Shown: positions 1-6,315, counted from the first letter of the stretch. The stretch: DNA of 6,424 nt from Euryarchaeota archaeon UBA13 (GCA_002495945.1 DAHU01000047.1:5240-11663), one strand, 5' to 3'. A program made the numbers and translations. The notes: a model not told the origin generated them from the letters alone.

Positions 1-262
1 TGGAATCATTACGTGCTAAGGCATCTTTTCTAATTAGAATATTCAAATCTTCTTCCGTTGCTTGTCGACAGAAGCGGGCATCATCGATTGGGACATAAAT
101 CAGTGTGCGGTCTTCTTCAAGGGCCACTTGGTATGGGGCAACATCGCCATCTTCCCAGTTGCTTTCACGGTAATCGAGGGCGATAACCCTACCAAGTTTC
201 CAACCCCTTTCTCCGAGGTTACACATAACGAGATTACCAATATCAAACCTATATTTTCCCAC
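1..262 (-). CDS. Conserved small-domain protein of unknown function (N-terminal part, runs off the left edge)
   Basis: This is an incomplete gene with 87 codons visible from a proposed GTG at 260-262 to the window edge. Its function is unknown. The visible protein has a compact, probably beta-rich domain: a Cys-Asn-Leu-Gly segment near residues 14-17, then WKLGRVIALDYRE at 21-33, VAPYQVALEEDRTLIYVPID at 41-60, and a Phe-Cys-Arg (64-66) before a helical ATEEDLNILI stretch. I recall similar cores (GxVxxLxYRExxW … APYQVxLDDGxLIYxPxDDD) in proteins of marine algae and other plankton, often beside ankyrin or MYND domains; this is memory, not a search. The patterned hydrophobicity and the match to that core identify the coding frame. 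The start is uncertain. The frame stays open upstream, a TTG at 266-268 or 305-307 is possible, and no clear Shine-Dalgarno precedes any of them. It lies 107 bp downstream of the coiled-coil gene on the same strand and has its own TATA-like box. Confidence 0.72.
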   Translation of the reverse strand, partial: MGKYRFDIGNLVMCNLGERGWKLGRVIALDYRESNWEDGDVAPYQVALEEDRTLIYVPIDDARFCRQATEEDLNILIRKDALARNDS

Positions 263-330
263 TTCCAAACCCCATGGCGGCCATTGGCAACTAGATGTAA
301 CAACCAAATACCCAATGATATGAATTATTG

Positions 331-336
331 TATAAA
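331..336 (-). promoter_or_regulatory. TATA-like box for the leftmost minus-strand gene
   Basis: On the minus strand the gap between the coiled-coil gene and the next gene contains TTAGTTTATACA, close to the archaeal TATA consensus. A start of transcription about 25 bp downstream would fall near 305-310, giving a leader of roughly 45 nt before the GTG at 262. It would also place an in-frame TTG (305-307) at the very 5' end as a possible leaderless start. This is a motif call only; an AT-rich spacer can contain such a string by chance. Confidence 0.35.
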
Positions 337-369
337 CTAACGCTATTGAAAAAGGCAGATCGCCAATAT

Positions 370-1680
370 TCAATCTTCATCTTCGAAGATAACAGGATCA
401 CCACTGCCACCTGGAGCAGATGGACGATTAGTATCTACTTCCATTCCAGGCTCAATTACCGTTTCTTCAACATTGAGTTCTACTCTACCACCCTCAGCCA
501 AACTTGCCATATCGTCAAGTTCTGGTGTTGCTAACTTCCTTTCAACATCTGGAGAATTAGCATAAGCCTCTCTCATCATTTCACGCTCATCATGGCCTCT
601 AACTAAGGACAATGAATCGGCAAATACTCTTCCAACGACTTCTCGAGTACGCTCCCCTCTTCGGACCGAGTCTAATTCGTTTGACATTGTCTCTCTGATA
701 TTTTCCAACTCTCTTAATTCAGCAGTCCTATCTTGAAGTGCAGACTCCAAATCACTCATTGTTAGAGACATTTGTTGTATTCTTTCATCTCTTTCAAAGA
801 CATCACTGTGTAGGCGTCTTTCCCTTCGACGTAGGGATTCATATTCTCGATTTCTTTCAAGCAGCCTGCGTTTTAATTCTTCAATTTGCTCGACTAAGTA
901 ATCATGTTCCGCAGAGACCGAACGTGGTCCCTGCATAACGCGCTCCAATTGTTCTTCAAGCTCAGTTAATCTGTTATCACGGGCATCTAAGAGGCCTCTT
1001 AAGCGATCTGCAATATCTCGTAGTCGCTGGCGCTCTTCCTCAAGTGCCTTATTTGCTGACGCTTCGACCTCGTATTGTTTGGTCATATTGTCAACTTGAG
1101 ACTTTAAATTCCTTACCTCGTCAGCCGTGACAGAGGTTAAACCAGCATCAGCAGCCCTCTCAAGCGCTTCAACCATTTGAGAAATTCTCCCCTCCATTTC
1201 ACCTATTACTTCATCTTGTTCAGAGGTCAGACCTTTCAAAGCATCAACTTCGTCTTCAAGGCGTATTTTTTCTTCATTTGATAATGAAGACTGCTGAGCG
1301 GCTAAGTCCTGCCTAGCATCGGATAATAATCTTTCAAGGTGAACCATTTGACTTCTACGCTCTTCAAGCTCAGTCTCTAAATCATTCATTCGAGCGACTT
1401 CTGGTGCGACCATATCCTCTCTTTCCGCCAAATCCAATTCAAGTACGCGCAACCGCTGTTTGACCGAAACCATCTCATCATTTCTTTTTGCCAACTCGTC
1501 CCAAGCGATTAACACTTCCTCAACAAGTTGCTCAACAGGGTAACCTTGCAACATTCCTTCTAATGCGGCTCGCTCTTCAGATGAGGTATCACCAACACGT
1601 TTTATCCCGCTGGGTGACGAAGAGCCGACTGTCATACGACGCCTATCGGTAATCAACCACTCTTGAACTTTCCCAATCAT
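370..1680 (-). CDS. Long coiled-coil protein, probable partner of the MamK-like filament
   Basis: This 436-residue protein has no enzymatic motif, and I recognise no named family. Residues 1-35 are basic and Ser/Thr-rich. Residues 36-65 form a probable folded helix (EERAALEGMLQGYPVEQLVE). Residues about 65-345 are an almost continuous run of Glu/Arg/Leu-rich heptads, with short breaks near 91-96 (VAPEVA), 178-186 and 250-257 (QGPRSVSA). A helical region follows (346-375, with EVVGRVFADSL). The tail, about 380-436, is acidic and Pro/Gly-containing and ends in FEDED. There is no signal peptide or membrane segment, so it should be cytoplasmic. It starts 53 bp after the MamK-like gene on the same strand, so co-transcription and a shared role are likely: crosslinking, tethering or regulating the filament. 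That role is inferred from position. The ATG at 1678-1680 is used because it gives the longest frame; it lacks a good Shine-Dalgarno, and the ATG at 1633-1635 (residue 16) is an alternative. Coiled coils give misleading similarity hits to SMC and myosin proteins. Confidence 0.85.
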   Translation of the reverse strand: MIGKVQEWLITDRRRMTVGSSSPSGIKRVGDTSSEERAALEGMLQGYPVEQLVEEVLIAWDELAKRNDEMVSVKQRLRVLELDLAEREDMVAPEVARMNDLETELEERRSQMVHLERLLSDARQDLAAQQSSLSNEEKIRLEDEVDALKGLTSEQDEVIGEMEGRISQMVEALERAADAGLTSVTADEVRNLKSQVDNMTKQYEVEASANKALEEERQRLRDIADRLRGLLDARDNRLTELEEQLERVMQGPRSVSAEHDYLVEQIEELKRRLLERNREYESLRRRERRLHSDVFERDERIQQMSLTMSDLESALQDRTAELRELENIRETMSNELDSVRRGERTREVVGRVFADSLSLVRGHDEREMMREAYANSPDVERKLATPELDDMASLAEGGRVELNVEETVIEPGMEVDTNRPSAPGGSGDPVIFEDED

Positions 1681-1690
1681 TTTGGGTCAA

Positions 1691-1712
1691 TTAGGCCGTA
1701 TTGTCGACCTAA
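1691..1712 (-). other. Predicted RNA hairpin in the MamK-like / coiled-coil spacer
   Basis: In the minus-strand transcript the 53-nt spacer can form a 7-bp stem (UUAGGUC pairing with GGCCUAA, including one G-U pair) around an 8-nt loop. It ends about 10 nt before the coiled-coil ATG. No T-run follows, so it does not look like a terminator. It could affect translation of the downstream gene or mRNA processing. A stem this short can occur by chance. Confidence 0.3.
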
Positions 1713-1733
1713 ATTCAAAATCCACAACTAACT

Positions 1734-2738
1734 TTAGTTAATTGCAGTATACATATCATCTGGCATTTCACCGGCGAGTTTTAGTGCGCCGTTAGCAACG
1801 CTATTGATTGCATCTTCAACACACCAAACATTGACATCACCGATATCAGAAATTTCCTCTGCCATTCTTGCAGCAATACCGTCGATTAAAGAGCCGCCAC
1901 CAGAGAGAATGATGTTGTTTCTGAGGACTGGTTGATATTCTGGGTCTGCTGTCGCAACAATCTTCTTTATCGCATTGGCAATAAGCGGCACAATAGATTC
2001 ACAAGCCTCGACAATTAAATCGCCAATGTCAACAACTTGTTTCTTGCCTTCTACTGAAAGTTCTACCATGACTTCTTTTGTTTCACTACCGACATATGAT
2101 GATGCTTCTTTCCAGCGACGTACCATGTCTTTGGTAACTTGAGCACCAGTGTATTTCTTTTCGACTAATCCCATAAGTTCCAAGTCTAACCAATCGCCAG
2201 CTTCTTGGATTGTGATTTGGTCTTCATCGGAAGGGAAGGTGCCGTGAATACGAGCGATATCAGTGGTTCCAGCACCAATATCAACAACAATTGAACCGGC
2301 AATTTCTTCAATCCCATACGCTGTTGCAAAGGGTTCTGTGACGACCATGATTGCGTTTACTTGGCCTCTGAGTGTTGCAACAAGGTTTGACTTATCAGTG
2401 AACGAGACGTGGCTTGGAGAGCATATGACTCCGAAAACTTCGTCATACTCTTCAGGATCTACTGTTTCTAGTAGATGAGAAACGAATGCCTTAGCAGCTG
2501 CCAAGTTTGCCTCATCATCTTGGGCAACACCGGCGGCCATTGGCCGGTATAAATTACAAGCCAACTTATTCTTCAACGCATCGTTGCCAAATAGCACATC
2601 ACGTCCAAGGAAATTCCTTGCGACAGGGTCTTTCGGTCTACCTACAATAGTCTCAATAGTGTGGCTTGCACCAGCACTCGAAGAGATTGTAGATTGGTAT
2701 GTTCCTAGGTCAATTCCAACATAAAGGCGGTCACTCAT
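1734..2738 (-). CDS. MamK-like actin-family ATPase (MreB/actin/Hsp70 fold)
   Basis: A filament-forming cytoskeletal ATPase is predicted, 334 residues, in the size range of bacterial MamK and MreB. All actin-fold nucleotide motifs are present: phosphate 1 at 7-17 (VGIDLGTYQST), a connect/catalytic-Glu region at 134-142 (TEPFATAYG), phosphate 2 at 150-162 (IVVDIGAGTTDIA) and the adenosine loop at 276-289 (IILSGGGSLIDGIA). The match to MamK goes beyond these motifs. VGRPKD (32-37), FLGRDVLFGNDA (43-54), GTFPSDEDQ (166-174), the SSYVG segment (213-217), PEYQ (266-269) and the DVNVWCVED segment (301-309) all have close counterparts in Magnetospirillum MamK as I remember it. There is no signal or membrane segment, so it is cytoplasmic. 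The start chosen is the ATG at 2736-2738, which has GGTGA five bases upstream and begins just before phosphate 1. A TTG at 2790-2792 would add 18 residues unlike the family. The coiled-coil gene follows after 53 bp. MamK positions magnetosomes in bacteria, but no other magnetosome gene is visible, so the cargo here is unknown and I give no gene symbol. Confidence 0.9.
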   Translation of the reverse strand: MSDRLYVGIDLGTYQSTISSSAGASHTIETIVGRPKDPVARNFLGRDVLFGNDALKNKLACNLYRPMAAGVAQDDEANLAAAKAFVSHLLETVDPEEYDEVFGVICSPSHVSFTDKSNLVATLRGQVNAIMVVTEPFATAYGIEEIAGSIVVDIGAGTTDIARIHGTFPSDEDQITIQEAGDWLDLELMGLVEKKYTGAQVTKDMVRRWKEASSYVGSETKEVMVELSVEGKKQVVDIGDLIVEACESIVPLIANAIKKIVATADPEYQPVLRNNIILSGGGSLIDGIAARMAEEISDIGDVNVWCVEDAINSVANGALKLAGEMPDDMYTAIN

Positions 2739-2743
2739 AATAT

Positions 2744-2748
2744 TCACC
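2744..2748 (-). promoter_or_regulatory. Shine-Dalgarno of the MamK-like gene
   Basis: Minus-strand GGTGA sits five bases before the ATG at 2736-2738 and matches the anti-Shine-Dalgarno core of archaeal 16S rRNA. It decides the start in favour of this ATG over the in-frame ATG at 2748-2750 and the TTG at 2790-2792. A second GGTGA (2796-2800) precedes the TTG, but with a spacing of only three bases. Confidence 0.6.
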
Positions 2749-2789
2749 ATCCCCCTTGGGGATATTTGACCCAAAACGACATTGAACTT

Positions 2790-2803
2790 CAAGGTTCACC
2801 TTG
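2790..2803. repeat. 14-bp inverted repeat upstream of the MamK-like gene
   Basis: CAAGGTTCACCTTG is a perfect 6-bp inverted repeat around a 2-bp centre. It lies about 50 bp before the MamK-like start, just downstream of TATA-like sequence, which is where an archaeal transcription factor dimer could bind. Part of it also reads GGTGA on the minus strand, so it may simply be an upstream ribosome-binding-like sequence. Only one copy is present. Confidence 0.35.
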
Positions 2804-2813
2804 TCATAAACGC

Positions 2814-2820
2814 AATAAAA
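2814..2820 (-). promoter_or_regulatory. TATA-like box for the MamK-like / coiled-coil pair
   Basis: The minus strand reads AGTTTTATTGCG here, followed shortly by GTTTATGAC (2803-2811). Either could be a TATA box. The first would start transcription around 2790 and the second around 2780, giving leaders of about 40-55 nt before the GGTGA-preceded ATG. Its place just after the terminator-like T-tract supports a separate transcript for the MamK-like gene. Confidence 0.35.
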
Positions 2821-2825
2821 CTAAC

Positions 2826-2837
2826 AAAAAAACCGGC
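2826..2837 (-). terminator. Poly-T terminator after the protease gene
   Basis: On the minus strand GCCGG is followed by seven T residues, 15-26 bases past the protease stop. Archaeal RNA polymerase terminates at such T-runs with or without a hairpin, and no strong stem is visible. It separates the protease transcript from the MamK-like pair. Confidence 0.5.
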
Positions 2838-2851
2838 AAATACCAACTCAG

Positions 2852-5800
2852 TCACTCGGTTTCTTGGTCAATAAAGGGATTATTTATCAAATCATTCCCA
2901 TTTTCATAACGAACGTCTTTTTCTTGAGCCACCGACCACAATTTACGACAGATTAACGCAATTGAAAAAATTGTGATTATTCCCCATCCGAGCGAACGCA
3001 CAGAATTTGCAGCACCGGGATTTGAATTATCAGTAGTAAGAGTATTATCATAGTTATCAACGGAAAAATAAATTTCAGAATCATAGTATATCAACGCGTT
3101 ATTTGCTTCAGGCGATTGATTGAGGCTTTGGGCGAAAAACTGGACATGTAAGCCAAAACCAGTCACATCAAATATCGGTAAATCATCAATAACATTCCAC
3201 GAGCATTTGTGCACATCACCCTCGATAGTAATGTCTTGGGCGGTACAGGTGGAAATCGGGAAGAATGAGTTGTTTCCTGTTTGATTAATCATTATTCTAG
3301 CTCCGGTCAAATACGGGTCAAAATCATCATCAATTATCTTCCATCGAACATCTAATTCAGAAGACCATATTTGATTTTCTAAGCCAAAAATATCAATTTG
3401 AGCAATCGAAATTGGGGAATCGATAGGACGACAGCCGGCATTATCAACAGGGTACTCTAGAGATATTATTTCTGTGAAACACAAATCAATATTGTCACCC
3501 ACACCATCACTGTCCGAATCATCTATGCAACCATCTAAATCACTGTCGTAGCCTTGGGAATTAATTGATGGACAAAGATCATATTGGTCATCAATACCAT
3601 CTCCATCAGTATCGTCAGGACACCCATCTAAATCTAAATCATAATTCTGTGAATGTTGATTTGGACATAGATCAACAGCGTTAGCAATACCATCTCCATC
3701 CGAATCTTCCCAATTCTGAGAATCTCTGATAACGCCTTTTGCCGCTAATGCGAAACCCACTCTGTCGCCGTCAACACCAACACTTCCGGGAGTATTTCCA
3801 GGAGCAACATAGTTAGCATGTACTTCTATATCTAACCACGATATATCGACCAATTCACTCATTGGTATTTTCACCGAGACACTTGTTTCGTTTGATTTCT
3901 GTATGTTGGCGAACTCGAGACTTTCGTTAGAAAATATGGATGAAAATCCATCAGCATCATAGACGCCTCCCGATGCCATATCACCGTCAGACAACTTCAC
4001 CACTAGTCGTAAATCGTCAACTAAGAACGGTTCTGGTTTTGCAGCGAACGATAAAACAACTTCAAAATCTTCGGTTTGAGTTGGCACCAATCGTTTAGTC
4101 CATACCTCACCAGTACCCAAAAATGGACCTTCTGCACCTCCTCCATTCCATGGGCTATCGGCTATATTTCCTGTCGATGATGCAACAATACGCTCGGTTA
4201 ACCACTCACCAACATCAAACGAGTTGCGAAAACTGTCATGAATCCATACGTTTGAAGTCGGTGTTAAATTCTCTTGGCCTAAAGATGTTTCAAGTTGGCC
4301 GAAGTCAATCAACTCCTCAAGAGACAATACGCCCCATCCAGCCTCATTATTTCTGACAAAGTATCCCTCATCTTGGGTAATGTCCTTAGTTGCTATTGCA
4401 AGCAAGGAACGGAGTAACGGGCCCGAAGGAGTAAAACCCTCGCCAAGCCCAATACTTTCGTTGGGCAATGCAGACCAAGAAGGTGATATTGTTGACAAGT
4501 TGTACTGGTTGACGACTTCATTAGAAGACAGGATCCAACCTTGTTCTACCATCTGCTGAATAATTCCAGTAAATGAGGCAGCGATTGGTGTGGCCATACT
4601 CGTCCCGCTTGATGCGCGCAAGGCATTATTCATTGAATCATCAAACCCATCCGCTTTGGCAGAATTAATCGATACTCCCGGCGCTACGGCAAATATTCCA
4701 AACCCTCCTGCTTCGGTTGGGCCTGTAGAGGAGGATTGCCAAATTTCTGGATTTGCTGATTTGGTGGTGGCGCCAATAGCGACAACATTCCGCCCATTTG
4801 CCGGCTCGAGCAATTGTCCACCAGTATTTCCTGGAGCAATAAATGATAGTGACCATGGGACTTCTAACGCCCAATGGTCGAAATCAGCGGTTCTGTCGGT
4901 GTAAGCAGTAGTATCATCGCCCCAAGAGTTCGAGTGAATAATGCCGCCAGAAAGAGTATTCTCCAACAACAAATCACTGACATTTTCCGGAGGCACCCAA
5001 CCCTCATCAGAAACTATATCTTGAAAAACCAACTTTGATGCGTAAGATATTGTTGTTGCATTTTGTGGTTTCTCTTGATTTAGGAAACTATACACATCAT
5101 GGCAAACCAACGACCCTGCAACATGCGTCCCGTGCCGGTAATCCATTTCACCTGGATTATCGCCGTCATCGATAGTAATGTTATTCTTGACAACTTTTCT
5201 ATGTTGTAGACCAACATCACCGATAGAATCACTGGCATTTCTAAAGCATGAGTGATCAATATCAAGTCCGCTATCTGCCACACCCAATATTACTCCCTCT
5301 CCATTTAATCCAAACTCCCATTGAGGTTGAGAGGCAGCATTGCCGTCACTCATGTATGCAGAAGCTAACAAATTCCGACCCTCGGTTTGTAACACAGGTT
5401 CTATCCATAGGATGCCCGGAATTGCTAATATTGATTCCAACACCATCTCGTTGTGAATTTTGACAACTAAACTCTGCGGCATGACAGAGTACTCGTAACG
5501 AGAACTGTCAAAATCTTCAATTCCATTAAGCAATAAGTCATTTTCTATTTGAGCATAAGCCTGTGTTGGCAATCGCGGCTCGAATAAAATTTTGATATAT
5601 TCAAAATTATTATTGTCAATCGTCAACTCTGATTTCCACTCAGCAACTTCAGAATGGTAGTAATCAAATTCTAACAGCAAATACTCTTTTTGCCAGACTA
5701 ATAATTCATTACTGGAAATTACTCGCAACGGAAAAGCGCCATTTTGCACCACATCGTTCCACATTTCTGTTGTCCATACCTGATTACTCGAAACTAAAAC

Positions 5801-5914
5801 AACCTCATGCCAAGTGTTGGGTTCCAACTCTTCCTCGACGATTTGTGCGGGTGCTGAGATTGCGCTTGCTAACGGTACAAGTACCATCAACACACACAGT
5901 AACAGGCTCCGCAT
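2852..5914 (-). CDS. Secreted, membrane-anchored subtilisin-like (S8) serine protease with thrombospondin type-3 repeats
   Basis: This 1020-residue protein is predicted to be an extracellular endopeptidase. Numbered from the ATG at 5912-5914, a Sec signal peptide occupies 1 to about 18-21 (hydrophobic core, then LASAISA). A propeptide-like region runs to about 185. The S8 domain follows, with Asp214 (VADSGLD), His261 (HGTHVAG), oxyanion Asn363 (APGNTGG) and Ser439 (SSGTSMATP), so the catalytic set is complete. Residues about 555-730 look like a beta-sandwich or P-domain-like module containing two APGNT-type loops. Residues 737-816 are thrombospondin type-3 calcium-binding repeats (DxDGDGxxDxxDxCP). 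A further beta domain with a Cys pair (890 and 904) follows, then one transmembrane helix at about 975-993 and a short charged cytoplasmic tail. It is therefore probably displayed on the cell surface and may degrade external protein. The upstream TTG (5942-5944) would add ten residues before the signal and is less likely. The gene diverges from L18a and ends at a poly-T tract. Confidence 0.93.
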   Translation of the reverse strand: MRSLLLCVLMVLVPLASAISAPAQIVEEELEPNTWHEVVLVSSNQVWTTEMWNDVVQNGAFPLRVISSNELLVWQKEYLLLEFDYYHSEVAEWKSELTIDNNNFEYIKILFEPRLPTQAYAQIENDLLLNGIEDFDSSRYEYSVMPQSLVVKIHNEMVLESILAIPGILWIEPVLQTEGRNLLASAYMSDGNAASQPQWEFGLNGEGVILGVADSGLDIDHSCFRNASDSIGDVGLQHRKVVKNNITIDDGDNPGEMDYRHGTHVAGSLVCHDVYSFLNQEKPQNATTISYASKLVFQDIVSDEGWVPPENVSDLLLENTLSGGIIHSNSWGDDTTAYTDRTADFDHWALEVPWSLSFIAPGNTGGQLLEPANGRNVVAIGATTKSANPEIWQSSSTGPTEAGGFGIFAVAPGVSINSAKADGFDDSMNNALRASSGTSMATPIAASFTGIIQQMVEQGWILSSNEVVNQYNLSTISPSWSALPNESIGLGEGFTPSGPLLRSLLAIATKDITQDEGYFVRNNEAGWGVLSLEELIDFGQLETSLGQENLTPTSNVWIHDSFRNSFDVGEWLTERIVASSTGNIADSPWNGGGAEGPFLGTGEVWTKRLVPTQTEDFEVVLSFAAKPEPFLVDDLRLVVKLSDGDMASGGVYDADGFSSIFSNESLEFANIQKSNETSVSVKIPMSELVDISWLDIEVHANYVAPGNTPGSVGVDGDRVGFALAAKGVIRDSQNWEDSDGDGIANAVDLCPNQHSQNYDLDLDGCPDDTDGDGIDDQYDLCPSINSQGYDSDLDGCIDDSDSDGVGDNIDLCFTEIISLEYPVDNAGCRPIDSPISIAQIDIFGLENQIWSSELDVRWKIIDDDFDPYLTGARIMINQTGNNSFFPISTCTAQDITIEGDVHKCSWNVIDDLPIFDVTGFGLHVQFFAQSLNQSPEANNALIYYDSEIYFSVDNYDNTLTTDNSNPGAANSVRSLGWGIITIFSIALICRKLWSVAQEKDVRYENGNDLINNPFIDQETE
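3467..3706 (-). repeat. Thrombospondin type-3 repeat block within the protease
   Basis: Three Asp-rich calcium-binding units (DSDGDGIANAVDLCP, then DLDGCPDDTDGDGIDDQYDLCP-type units) occur in tandem, followed by a degraded unit around VDNAGC. In the DNA this gives an imperfect repeat of ATCTGAATC/CCATC-type words. The block separates the beta-sandwich from the membrane-proximal domain and probably acts as a rigid, calcium-stabilised stalk. Confidence 0.85.
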
Positions 5915-5943
5915 GAACCATCTCAAAACCTCAATATTAGTCA

Positions 5944-6285
5944 ATGTCTCGCAAGAAACCAGTGTTTTTCCGCGACGGGAAGTTTAAACCAAGCATGCAA
6001 GTCGCCGACTCGATGAAGGCATATCGAGTATCCGGGATTGCACCATTCGGTAGCGTAAGAAACAAGTTTAGCCTTGACCTTCCTGCAGAATCTAAAGATG
6101 CTGCAGAGCACATGGCGTATTCAATTATCGGCTCCAAACACAAAGCGAAGCGGCGCGCTATTCAAATCGATTCAATTGATGAGATAGACCCGAGAACTTC
6201 TACAGAACCAAAAATCCTCCACACATTTAGAGAAGCAATAGAATTGGCAGGCGGGACCATAGCTCCTAACCAAGAAGAAGAGTAG
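5944..6285 (+). CDS. rpl18a: 50S ribosomal protein L18a (LX / eL20)
   Basis: This is a structural protein of the archaeal large ribosomal subunit, homologous to eukaryotic L18a/eL20. The family core spans residues 24-80: a YRVSG start (27-31), a beta segment RNKFSLDL, an Ala/Glu-rich helix (SKDAAEHMAYSIIGS), and the diagnostic GSKHKAKRRAIQIDSIDEI at 63-81, which matches the G-S-x-H-x-x-K-R-R…I-x-I-x-x-I-x-E-I signature. At 113 residues it is longer than many archaeal LX proteins, which I recall as about 60-80. It has a basic 23-residue N-terminal extension and a C-terminal extension of about 30 residues. The start is open. The ATG at 5944 gives the longest frame without a clear Shine-Dalgarno, whereas the ATG at 6013 (residue 24) begins exactly at the family core and lies about 27 bp after a TTTAAA box. 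The following gene is prefoldin alpha, as in many archaea. Confidence 0.9.
   Translation: MSRKKPVFFRDGKFKPSMQVADSMKAYRVSGIAPFGSVRNKFSLDLPAESKDAAEHMAYSIIGSKHKAKRRAIQIDSIDEIDPRTSTEPKILHTFREAIELAGGTIAPNQEEE
5982..5989. promoter_or_regulatory. Symmetric TATA-like box (GTTTAAAC) at the divergent junction
   Basis: GTTTAAAC is a perfect palindrome and a plausible TATA box on both strands. On the plus strand it has a purine-rich GGGAA upstream, like a BRE, and lies about 27 bp before the ATG at 6013, the classic spacing for a leaderless archaeal transcript. On the minus strand it would start transcription near 5960 and give the protease a leader of about 45 nt. If L18a truly starts at 5944, the box lies inside its coding sequence and would serve the protease only. 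Confidence 0.4.
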
Positions 6286-6315
6286 TCGACGCCTTTTTCT
6301 AATCCCACTCCACTT

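Noticed and set aside
100..315. A 71-codon minus-strand open frame beginning MGIWLLHLVANG
   Set aside because: It is in a different frame from the domain-bearing reading (WKLGRVIALDYRE) over the same bases and stops at about 100, while the other frame continues to the window edge with conserved-looking sequence.
62..340. A 92-codon plus-strand open frame at the left end
   Set aside because: It lies opposite the minus-strand frame that carries a recognisable conserved domain core. Its own translation has no domain pattern and there is no ribosome-binding site.
349..353. T5 run (minus strand) after the coiled-coil gene as a terminator
   Set aside because: Five T residues without a stem are weak evidence; transcription could continue into the leftmost gene.
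370..1680. SMC/Rad50-type ATPase reading of the coiled-coil protein
   Set aside because: There are no Walker A, Walker B or ABC signature motifs at either end; the resemblance is only heptad composition.
1734..2738. Hsp70 (DnaK) or plain MreB as the identity of the actin-fold protein
   Set aside because: The length lacks the Hsp70 substrate-binding domain. The segments outside the nucleotide motifs match MamK as I recall it better than MreB.
2739..2792. An 18-residue N-terminal extension of the MamK-like protein from a TTG codon
   Set aside because: The extension does not resemble the family, the TTG has a GGTGA at a poor 3-nt spacing, and the ATG at 2738 has GGTGA at good spacing directly before the phosphate-1 strand.
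3467..3706. Tandem DNA repeat or CRISPR-like array
   Set aside because: The periodicity is in-frame and comes from the Asp-rich thrombospondin type-3 protein repeats; units are imperfect and have no spacers.
4590..4904. A 104-codon plus-strand open frame inside the protease gene
   Set aside because: It is antisense to the S8 catalytic region, whose motifs prove the minus-strand frame; it has no features of its own.
6294..6298. T5 run between L18a and prefoldin alpha as a terminator
   Set aside because: It is short, has no stem, and is followed within 32 bases by the next gene of a conserved co-transcribed pair.
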